64,000 bases of DNA from Chiridota heheva (taxonomy: Eukaryota; Echinodermata; Holothuroidea; Apodida; Chiridotidae). The stretch covers positions 213,501 through 277,500 of the forward strand of contig JAIGNY010003850.1 in assembly GCA_020152595.1 (NCBI GenBank), given 5' to 3'. The stretch's first letter is position 1; each line of letters begins with the position of its first letter. The notes under the pieces are model-generated. The model worked only from the letters and a program-made list of their open reading frames with translations. It was not told the DNA's origin and searched no databases. The position numbers were made by a program, and so were the translations under genes. Shown in pieces: positions 55,561 to 64,000 of the stretch.

Positions 55561-56489
55561 AATCAATGGCAACTACTCAAAGATCCAAACACTATAATCA
55601 GGACATTTTCTGTTTATATTGTGTATACTTTAAAAGCAATACCCATAACAGCAAATCTTAAGCACTTGAAATGGTGTGAGTCTACAACCATGTTTGGCCT
55701 TCAAATTTACACAAGCCAAAACAGTAAACAAATATTATTCACACAATGCGGTTTGTGACAGCAATTGTTTGCTTACAGCCCTTTATTCCAAACAACTTCT
55801 GTACCACGGAAATTTCCACTCATTTATGAAATCCCTAAAAAAAGCACTGAGGCATGCTTTTCCTGTGTGAACAACTTGGTAGCTGGTGTAGATAAAAACC
55901 AGCAAGTACATGGGAGTAGAAAATTAAAATACTATATACACAAACAAAAATATTGAACTAGGCAGAGTATTGATTGCAAATTTTGTGAACAAAAAGAGTC
56001 CAGATGTTATGTTTTGAACATGATAGTGTTAGAAAATGCCCCGTAAAGCTCGACTCAAAATTTAAACACTTAATGTTAAATACTGTGTTCCAGCACACGA
56101 TGTGACATGTCATCGCCTAAGGGTCAACTAAATTTAATGTCGCATTTCCTTGGAAAAATGTAAATTTAATTGTGTTGATCCTTGGTTGCACACTTGCTTG
56201 CTTACAGCTCTTCATTCCTAACAACTTCTGTACACCATGAAAACTTCCATTCATAATTCCAAGAAAAGAAGCACTGAGGCATGCCTCATCCTGTGTGAAC
56301 AACCTGAGTGTATAAAAAACATGAAATAACTTCTGCAGAATTTAAGTTTGAAGTTTCAGCCCTACCTATTCATTAATATTCATGCAATCACCACCATCCA
56401 TTCAATAGACCTTTTTCAAATCTGAATCGGCAATTTCCGGATAACTAATTTAAATAATGTCACATGGCTGAGATTCACGTGTCCATAAT
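55561..56489. other. no gene seen; partial duplication
   Basis: A segment at 55740-55880 (ACAGCCCTTTATTCCAAACA, AACTTCTGTACCAC, GAAGCACTGAGGCATGC-like) recurs at 56200-56310 in the same orientation. A D-like fragment (TATTCATTAATATTCATGCA) is at 56365-56400. Confidence 0.5.
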
Positions 56490-56580
56490 GGACCAATCGT
56501 ATACTGGAGGAATCTTATTGACCAATAAAATACTGGAGGATTCTTGGCTGTCTGCACAATTCATGCCAGTATAGGACCAA
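56490..56580 (-). repeat. dispersed repeat shared with 405-490
   Basis: ATACTGGAGGAATCTTATTG and ATACTGGAGGATTCTTGGCT are 30 bases apart; the whole matches the first kilobase of the window in reverse. Confidence 0.6.
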
Positions 56581-56950
56581 GCGTATGAAAAAATTGTTTT
56601 CAAACGCACATATCACACGTGCGTTATACATGAAAAAAATGCGCACGTAATGCTGTTAACATTTTTTCTTTAAACCTGCACCTGATTGGTTGGGAAACAA
56701 AGGAAAAGTTCCCCAAGCATTTGATTTGTCAAAGTGCTGAAGAAATCACGTTCTGCTCAACTAGGTTTGAAAAAGTCTAGAGACAACAGGTATTGTGTTC
56801 TTCATATGACATCATTTGATGATGTAAATAAATGGTGGTCCTAACTCTATTCAATCCAAATTCTTTGATTTGCACCAGGATTTATTCCTCAAGCAGCATG
56901 TGTACTTTCCTACAAGATTTCACGAAGACTTAATTTCCACCAATGAGGAC

Positions 56951-57320
56951 CAGACCCCTAGCTTTGCTGTTTTAAAGGGGTGGCCCGCCCTGCTTCTCAT
57001 GAGAATTTTATTTAAAGTTTTTTTTTTTTTAAACTTAATAATCTTATTTAACCTCATAAATGAAATACCTTACATGGAACAGTACACAGAATGATAGCAT
57101 AGTAAGCAATTGTCCTGTTTGACTCGTGGATGGTCATTATCAATCAAAATAATTTCATTCTGAGGTATGATTATAGCTAAAATCCCAGAGCTTCTTCACC
57201 ATGGGATTGAGCCTTAAGGAGCCCCTGCACTCCATGTCGAAAAGACGCAGCGCTTGCGCATTAATGTGCCCCTCAACAAGTCTGGCACCCTGCTCCTTTT
57301 TAAATCAAGCTAGGGGCCCG
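56951..57320 (+). mobile_element. family C element, 370 bp, TSD AGGAC
   Basis: CAGACCCCTAGCTTTGCTG at left and CAAGCTAGGGGCCCG at right (terminal CTG mutated to CCG). AGGAC flanks at 56946-56950 and 57321-57325. Interior landmarks are TTAACCTCATAAATGAAATA, CACAGAATGATAGCATAGTA and CACCATGGGATTGAGCCTTA. Same length as the copy at 8052. Confidence 0.9.
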
Positions 57321-57571
57321 AGGACTATATGGCTGACAGTTTGAAATCAATTGCACCTTTAGTAAAAGCGATCATGTCGGTCTCTTATTGTCTTTTAGAG
57401 TGCACTCTCCAATAAATGTCAATTAGGATCACAGTGTATGATTACATAAGCAAACTATGAAGTTATTAGAAACGTGTGGAAGAATGTGGGCTTGTTTCAA
57501 AATAAACTTCTTAGTGTAAAGGAATAAGGCATGTAGCTGTAAAAACGAGTAAAAAGCGTGCAGAAGCCACT

Positions 57572-57880
57572 AGTGTTGTCAAGACATGGCTCTATTATGT
57601 ATCAATTTTCCTGCAAAAAAAAATATCGCGATACTTTTAAGAAAACTGACTCATGACGCAAATTGGTAATATCACTAACATTACTTTTTTATAATGAACG
57701 TAAGAACAAATTCATTTGCAGATCTAGCAGACGACATGATCGCGTGACTATTACATTCATCATGTACCATTCACGTGTTTGTTAATCAATTAATTAATGT
57801 GACCATGAATCATCGAAGTGAGAGCCTGAGAGGCATGTTCTGGGCCAATATTTCTTTCTTTTTGCTAACTTACATTAACT
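57572..57880 (+). repeat. family G dispersed repeat, 3'-truncated
   Basis: TAGTGTTGTCAAGACATGGC starts it; AAATATCGCGATACT, GCAGACGACATGATCGCGTG and GAATCATCGAAGTGAGAGCC match 52570-52830. It breaks off near 57880. Confidence 0.55.
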
Positions 57881-60344
57881 TGCTAAAAGATGAACTTTAG
57901 GGAAGTTTAAAATAAAATAGTAAGTCAGATTGGCAACTTTCTGAACTGCTAAATTCACTTGCATTCCTGTAAACTTGTTCTCATGGTCCCAAAACATTTT
58001 TTTTTTTTATATCTATGCTGAACCGGGCAGGCCAATAGCTAGGAATTTAAAATCTGGTTCGGTTTTGGTATGACAGGACAATAAACTTTGAAATTCCAGG
58101 TGCTTTTTTTTTATATTTCAAAAGGGCACTTTTTCAACAAGACTACCCACCCCCCACCCCAGCTACGAGCATGATGGGCCAACATACAATAAATATTTTA
58201 AAACAAAACCCATTTTTTTAGGCGGTGAGTTTTGATCTTCCACTCTATGATCAATCAAGGGCGCATGTTCAAAGTTATCACATTTTATCAACACTTTGAC
58301 GCAAACATTCCAATTAGCGAAACTAGCAAAAGACAGACAGGATTCATGACAGGAGGGGACAGGAAAACTAGCATTTCTTTGAGCGTGTTGATAGAAAAAT
58401 CACAACCAAACTAATCATGGACAGTGTGGAAATAGTCAAGGGGTCCATTGATCTTGGAAGGAGAAGAGAGGAGGGGAGGAAGGAAGGACGGGAGAACATC
58501 GACCAAATTCTGTTATGAATCCCTCACCAGTTTACAAATTTAGTTTAATCTCGCCGGATCGACTCTCGAGTGCATCCATTTCTCGTATCGCGACGTATAC
58601 GGGCCTGGCTTTGTCCAAAGAAATTTACTAATCTAATTTTTTAACTTTTGTGATTGCAAATTTAATATTAAAAGAAAAGGGCCATCAGCAATTTTCAGGC
58701 CAATTGAAATTGAATCAATTTTAGTTGCGGTATGGAGGGGAAATTGCGCTTTTAGCCATACCCAGGGGAGGTGGAAGTAATTCAGGCCAATAAGGTAGAA
58801 AATCTAGTACAGTACATTAATGATAATCTGAAATAGGAAAAAGGAGCCTTAGTTCCATTAAAGTGTTATAAATACCTGCGATTCGCAAGTTGTAATTCTG
58901 TTTTGGATTAATTCTGTCCTCTGCTCAATCGTGCACACAGGAGTATAACTAGACTTCAAGCGCAGGGGGTGTTAGACAAATTTATCCAACGAAAAATAAA
59001 TCTGGACAATTTAAAAGTTTTTCTGTCTATATCTATCTATATAGGTATAAGGCTACAATTTGAATTGAAAAAACAACAAAATGATCATCACATCAAAGCC
59101 TGCCTTATAAAACGTCAACGGGCAATGAAACTCAGAAGACTTGAATTACGGGGCAACCGCTACCCTTCTCAAGGGGACAACGGAGGCATGAATTGGGCCC
59201 TCCATTTTACGAGAGCAACGGGGCAAGAAGTGCACTTTTTGATATCTCTTTTAGGCATTATTTTTGCCCTTGCTATAAAGTAACAGTTGTGATACTCAAA
59301 ACTCTTTTTATGCTTTGAAATGGCTGTTTTCGACATCAAAACTGTTATTTCTCATCATTTGTGCTTCTTCACTTTCAGATGCATGTATACCTGAAGTTTT
59401 ATCACCATGTTTCCCTCTTCTTGACTCGCTTCTTGCCTATTTCGCATGCAGTCATACCAGAATAAAACCCATGATTGGGAACAACTTAGAACTATACGGG
59501 AAACTCCTTTACAGTGCATCTTTAATACACCTAATAATAATTTTCATTTCAGTTTCAATTAATAATGTACGACAATAGGCCTATATTGGCTTCAGTTAGA
59601 TTTTGACGCTTCCGGTTGCCACACAGTTGCATGAGAGTATCCTCTTCATTCATTTATTTGATTGCCACCTCCAGTTGCTTAGGATGCATTTGGCAACAAC
59701 AACAAAAATTAATGTATACTTGTCATTTATTTCCTTAATTAGATGTCTTGAATATTTCCTATATGCCATGATTACTAATGCTATTCAGTCAGTACAATCG
59801 ATAAATGGACGCATGATTTGCTTTTTATGCCCGCATTCAACATTTACGCTACGCTGGCATGGCTGATCTTCGATAGAATTTGAAATTATCAGATACATTT
59901 ACTTCGGAGCACACGACTGTGAGAAGGTGGCAACCAAGGTAGGTAAAAGTTTCTTCTTTTTACAGGTTTAAATTCATAGTCTTTTAATTTATTTTTACAA
60001 GCCCAAGTTTGTTAAGATTATGAGTTATATACTAAAAGCTTATTTAGTTATGTAGCTTAACTTTTGCAGGTTAAAATGAATGAGGTAAAAAATTTCAATT
60101 TTCTTGAAAAATGTTCGCAAAACAGGAGTGCGTCGCAGATATTTTGAAACGCGCGTATGATGAGCCAATGTAGCGGTTTCCACCGTTAGATGCATTTGAT
60201 GATTTCTGACAGACTATTCGCAGTCAAGTAATGGCTATAGCGTATACTACGGTCAGATGTTTGGTCAGATGTTTATCTGACTAATAGTACCCCAGCTTGT
60301 GAAGAGCGATGGCATTTCAAACTGAATCTGATCATGAGGTAGCC
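57881..60344. other. no gene supported; purine-rich tract at 58455-58495
   Basis: Contains ORFs of 87-104 residues (58969-59283, 59315-59578, 59603-59866) with no recognisable domain and no convincing splice frame. A polypurine tract (GGAGAAGAGAGGAGGGGAGG) lies at about 58457. A donor-like CCAAG|GTAGGTAAAA at 59938 follows GAAGGTGGCAACC and could end an untranslated exon; this is weak. Confidence 0.35.
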
Positions 60345-60518
60345 GAGGTTCTATGTGATTTCTTTTAATCTGTCTTTACCATAGAGGGGTCAAGGTTAAG
60401 TGCATTACCTCAATTCCAGGATAGAGTTCCAGCTGAGTTAAGTATAACTTCTATTTCTATCTCAGAGGAAGCGATTCACAGGAAGCTAATTAGACTTCAG
60501 GAAGATCAAGTTTGGGGT
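60345..60518 (+). pseudogene. second CR1-like LINE, pre-RT and RT motif 0
   Basis: Translation reads EVAEVLCDFF, stop, SVFTIEGSRLSALPQF, AELSITSISISEEAIHRKLI and RLQEDQVWGKDEIHPLLLKQ, the CR1-type RT start (DFFSSVFT, then D-x-IHP-x-LLK). One in-frame stop. It passes straight into the 97-bp tandem repeat. Confidence 0.85.
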
Positions 60519-60852
60519 AAAGATGAAATACACCCATTGCTGTTAAAGCAATGTGCAAATATTCTCTAAAAACCCCTTTGCGTGTTGTTTAATCAATCAT
60601 TGCAGATGGGCAGGGAAAGATGAAATACACCCATTGCTGTTAAAGCAATGTGCAAATATTCTTTAAAAACCCCTTTGCGTGTTGTTTAATCAATCATTGC
60701 AGATGGGCAGGGAAAGATGAAATACACCCATTGCTGTTGAAGCAATGTGCAAATATTCTCTAAAAAACCCTTCGCGTGTTGTTTAATCAATCATTGCAGA
60801 TGGGCAGGGTAAAAACCCTTCGCGTGTTGTTTAATCAATCATTGAGATGGGA
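60519..60852 (+). repeat. 97-bp tandem repeat of LINE RT sequence (3 full units plus a partial)
   Basis: The unit from AAAGATGAAATACACCCATT to AATCATTGCAGATGGGCAGG encodes the DEIHPLLLKQCANIL and KPLCVLFNQSLQMG blocks of the RT fingers. Units start near 60519, 60616 and 60713, followed by a half unit to 60852. Because 97 is not divisible by three, the frame changes between units; each also carries a CTCTAA or CTTTAA stop. Confidence 0.92.
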
Positions 60853-60994
60853 GGTTGCCAACTGGAAAGTTGCCAGCCGTTATACACACAAAAAAAGGAG
60901 CAAGGTATTAGGTGGAAAACTATCATCCTGTGAGCCTTACTTTTTAAGTTTGCAAATGGAGTCATTGATCAGGGATGACATGGTTGATTTTATG
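60853..60994 (+). pseudogene. second CR1-like LINE, RT motif 1 region
   Basis: WEVANWKVASRYTHKKRSKV corresponds to the DWK-x-A-x-x-x-P-x-x-KKGSK block. After a frameshift ENYHPVSLTFLSLQMESLIR and DDMVDFMNSK follow. A single HPVSLT is present here, i.e. the unexpanded state of the RPVSLT motif. Confidence 0.85.
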
Positions 60995-61953
60995 AACAGT
61001 AAAGGATATACTTATTGTTCATCAGGATGTTCATATGAACAGTAAGGATCTATTTAGTTGTTCATCAGGATATTCATTTGAACAGTAAGGATCTAATTAG
61101 TGTTCATCAGGATGTTCATATGAACAGTAAGGATCTATTTAGTGTTCATCAGGATGTTCATATGAACAGTAAGGATCTATTAAGTGTTCATCAGGATGTT
61201 CATATGGACAGTAAGGATCTATTTAGTGTTCATCAGCATGTTCATATGAACAGTAAAGGATATATTTAGTGTTCATCAGGATGTTCATATGAACAGTAAG
61301 GATCTATTTAGTTGTTCATCAGGATATTCATTTGAACAGTAAGGATCTAATTAGTGTTCATCGGGATGTTCATATGGACAGTAAGAATCTATTTAGTGTT
61401 CATCAGCATGTTCATATGAACAATAAAGATCTATTTAGTGTTCATCAGCATGTTCATATAAACAGTAAGGATCTATTTAGTATTCATCAGGATGTTCATA
61501 TGAACAGTAAGAATCTATTTAGTGTTCATCAGGATGTTCATATGGACAGTAAGGATCTATTAAGTGTTCATCAGGATGTTCATATGAACAGTAAGGATCT
61601 ATTTAGTGTTCATCAGGATGTTCATATAAACAGTAAGGATCTATTTAGTGTTCATCAGGATGTTCATATAAACAATAAAGATCTATTTAGTGTTCATCAG
61701 GATGTTCATATGAACAGTAAGGATCTATTTAGTGTTCATCAGGATGTTCATATGGACAGTAATGATCTATTTAGTGTTCATCAGGATGTTCATATGAACA
61801 GTAAGGATCTATTTAGTGTTCATCAGGATGTTCATATGAACAGTAAGGATCTATTCAGTGTTCATCAGGATGTTCATATGGACAGTTAGGATCTATTTAG
61901 TGTTCATCAGCATGTTCATATAAACAGTAAGGATCTATTTAGTGTTCATTAGC
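60995..61953 (+). repeat. 42-bp coding minisatellite derived from LINE RT (NSKDLFSVHQDVHM units)
   Basis: About 23 units of AACAGTAAGGATCTATTTAG + TGTTCATCAGGATGTTCATATG. The 42-base period is 14 codons, and a 185-residue stop-free frame spans 61332-61889. The array begins within VDFMNSK and leaves as LFSVH-stop-HGFTSGRSC, so it lies just before the HGF-x-x-GRSC block of RT. Units vary QDV/QHV and MNS/MDS/INS. A block of six units (60995-61250) is repeated as a higher-order copy at 61250-61505, recognisable by AGTAAAGGATATA and TTTAGTTGTTCATCAGG variants. Confidence 0.94.
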
Positions 61954-62340
61954 ATGGATTTACAAGCGGGAGGTCTTGCCTCTCGAATCTGTTAGAGGTG
62001 TTACAAATCTGGACTAAGATGCTTGACAAAGGTTCAAGTGTGGATAAAATATACTTGGATTACCAAAAAATCATTGATACTGTACTATTTGAAGATTAAT
62101 GTCCAACGTTAGAGGCTTTGGAATAAGAGGCTCCACATCGGAATCGCTAGAGGATTTATTATCTGATAGGGAAATGAGAGTAGGAGTCCTTGAAGCCTTT
62201 TCTCATCTGGTCAAGCTTTCAAGAGGTGTAGCAGTGATTGGTCCTTTTTTTTTTATACTTAATGCAAACCTCCGGGTTATATCGGGAATACTATCAAATG
62301 TTGTAAACCTACGGGATATCAGGAAAATTATACATTTTGG
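61954..62340 (+). pseudogene. second CR1-like LINE, RT palm region
   Basis: HGFTSGRSCLSNLLEVLQIW, TKMLDKGSSV, then DKIYLDYQKIIDTV (first palm aspartate block, with KAFD changed to KIID). After a shift GFGIRGSTSESLEDLLSDRE, MRVGVLEAFSH and VIGPFFFILNANLRVISGIL follow. The F/YADD block expected after SGIL is replaced by NVVNLRDI, i.e. lost by frameshift and substitutions. Inactive. Confidence 0.85.
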
Positions 62341-63179
62341 GTAACTGGACTAAAAATGAGACCCACCTAAATGCAGATATGATGATCCCAAATAGGTTGA
62401 TTAATTGCCAATTCCATAGGTAAGCACATAAGACATAGAGAAGCTAAAATAGTATCACATATCAATGTAATCAATTCGAAGCTCAATTTAGACTAGAAAA
62501 TATCACCAACAGGATATTGAATTCAATATACCACAAACATGAAAATAATCCTTGACTTAACAATATCAATCAACAGTTACAATAACTATCCATTGCTATA
62601 AACTAAACTTATTGGCTAATAAGAAATGTTTAACTTACACAATTATTTACAACCTGCAATACACATCCTCACCACACCAGTCCAGAAGCTTCTCTCTTTA
62701 TTATTTATACACAACTCCTTAAATAATAATTTTATTATTGCCATTAATACATTAACGTTTTTGTTATTACGTCCAAAACATATTTTCAAATTTTAAAACT
62801 TATGCCTACTGGCGTTTAAACTTACTAGATAAAACGCCGTGATCATGTTAATTTGGGCTTTTATGGGGTAACTCACCCTTCTTAGCCCGTCATCTTGTTA
62901 TGTTATGCTGATGCTTAACCAACAAGTAACATGTCATAACCGCTTCATATTCATAATTCGCTGGTGTGCAAATGGCATGCATAACTGTTAGTGCAGTGTT
63001 AGTGTGTACTACTGACTGTACAGTGCTGATTCGTGTTACATCAGTAGCCTAACGTTAGGCTAAATTTACAAGTTGGAACAACTTGCAAAACATAAACAAA
63101 GCAGTATTTTTTATAATTTTAGTCAACATGAAATATCATAACAAATATTACTTTTAAACTAAACAAAGAATGTAACTTA
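62341..63179. other. no gene seen
   Basis: AT-rich sequence. Words such as CCTAACGTTAGGCTAA at 63048 also occur near 55085. No exon supported. Confidence 0.4.
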
Positions 63180-63330
63180 CTCTATAAAAGAGACGGGATG
63201 ATCGACCACAGTATTATACAAAAGAAAAGATACAAGTTGAGGTTTGCTTCAACTGATGGCCCCACAACGTCCGAGCCGCGTGTGCGTTCGATCGATCGCA
63301 GGTCGTTCATGTCAAATTTAGTCCCTCATG
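63180..63330 (+). other. CpG-rich segment with a strong donor; possible first or internal exon
   Basis: ACGTCCGAGCCGCGTGTGCG and TCGATCGATCGCAGGTCG make a local CpG island in AT-rich DNA. CATGAC|GTAAGTACG at 63330 is a near-consensus plus-strand donor. The frame from 63198 reads MIDHSIIQKKRYKLRFASTD then GPTTSEPRVRSIDRRSFMSN. On the minus strand AGA|GTAAGTTAC at about 63176 is also donor-like, so orientation is open. No homologue recognised. Confidence 0.3.
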
Positions 63331-64000
63331 ACGTAAGTACGTACATGTGTGTACGAATTTGTAAGCAATTTATCGAACTAACTTTAAAAAAGCAGGTTTT
63401 TCTAGGTCGATAATGTGTTTTTTCCCAGGAGGTTAAGACAAAGAAAATATTTTTTGACCTTTACTGTATCATTTGACGTTTGTCGTTTCATTAATCAAAC
63501 AAACTAAAGACTGAAATTTATCTCAATAGGCCTACACCTTAACAGTTAAAATAACCAACGCTAAATCGACAACGTGCAGTGGAAATTTCCATTTAAGAGT
63601 GACGTCATTTTGGACTCAACCTTTATTCATTTCTACGGATTCGGAAAACAGAAATATAGCGAGATGCTATTTCAGAAATATTAGTTTCTAAAATAGCAAC
63701 TCTCTGGACGAACCGCGGTGGTACGAAAGCTCATAAAATGACATTGAGAAAAACTATTAAATTGTAATTACACATCAATGATTTGTTATTGCAAGTAATT
63801 ACTGTTATGACAAATAATTAATTTGTAATTACTAAATAATTCAAAGTTTGTGAAAAAAGTTATTAGTTTTAATTATCATTACAAATGATTAATTTGTAGT
63901 AATTAGCCTACAAGTTGGATGGCCATTGCATTAAGACAGTGTAATTCCACATAGCCACTTTTTTCATCAACTGATTATTATTTAATATAGGCTATGGATT
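63331..64000. other. no gene seen
   Basis: AT-rich sequence. 63760-63910 is rich in TAATTACAAATTA words, possibly an old fold-back repeat. Confidence 0.35.

Noticed and set aside
58969-59283. 104-residue plus-strand ORF with a basic middle (KRQRAMKLRRLELRGNR)
   Set aside because: No recognised family, no splice support and an AT-biased start. Could not be separated from chance.
61332-61889. 185-residue repeat protein
   Set aside because: It is the 42-bp array inside a LINE pseudogene, with stops at its edges. Kept as a repeat, not called as a gene.
60995-61953. CRISPR-like array
   Set aside because: Direct repeats have no unique spacers; it is a contiguous 42-bp tandem repeat in a eukaryotic LINE.

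Overview
This window looks like transposon-packed, AT-rich nuclear DNA from a metazoan. The evidence is intron-like architecture, hAT-type elements with 8-bp target-site duplications (TSDs), many TTAA-bounded inverted-repeat elements, APE-type LINEs with CR1/L2/RTE-like reverse transcriptases, minisatellites, and no bacterial-style operons. The style (frequent TAGGCCTA-like words, CR1-type LINEs, dense non-autonomous DNA elements) suggests a marine invertebrate deuterostome such as an echinoderm. That is an inference; no diagnostic host gene is complete here.

Host coding content is sparse. Two short minus-strand exons, 39787-39871 and 16063-16310, both have good splice sites and matching phases. 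Joined, they would encode a Gly- then Met/Gln/Ala-rich low-complexity stretch, implying a gene with a 23.5-kb intron filled with transposons. A possible plus-strand exon lies at 33163-33255 and a possible first exon at 63180-63330. A 76-residue ORF at 12057-12287 carries a clear helix-turn-helix and resembles the N-terminus of integrase-like metazoan proteins.

Everything else is mobile or repetitive. 0-18 kb: TTAA-bounded element families A (TTAACCCTTACTCTACC ends, often with an internal tRNA-like module), B (TTAAAGGATTAGTTCAG fold-back) and H, the D family rich in TTAATATGCAT words, and a 24-bp minisatellite. 18.4-25.3 kb: a decayed CR1-type LINE on the minus strand (ORF1 esterase-like part, APE endonuclease, reverse transcriptase) whose RT finger segment is tandemly duplicated, invaded by a 2.8-kb TIR element and blown up into an 18-bp coding minisatellite. 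25-33 kb: B elements, a 999-bp CAG...CTG element nested at a B terminus, a 27-bp minisatellite and D/C elements. 33.4-36.4 kb: a full-length hAT-like element and an L2-like LINE nested in a CR1-like LINE 3' end. 37-46 kb: D and H elements, an RTE-like pseudogene, and a C-family element containing three small MITEs in a row. 48-57 kb: more hAT-like, B, C and G elements, several with exact TSDs. 60.3-62.3 kb: a second CR1-like LINE with two tandem expansions, one of 97 bp and one of 42 bp.

The most unusual observation is that short in-frame pieces of the LINE reverse transcriptase have turned into coding minisatellites twice. An RPVSLT hexapeptide (18 bp) occurs in 1, 2 and about 31 copies in three RT segments of the window. 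The adjoining NSKDLFSVHQDVHM-type peptide (42 bp) occurs about 23 times in another LINE copy. I saw no CRISPR array, no intact autonomous transposon and no complete host gene.
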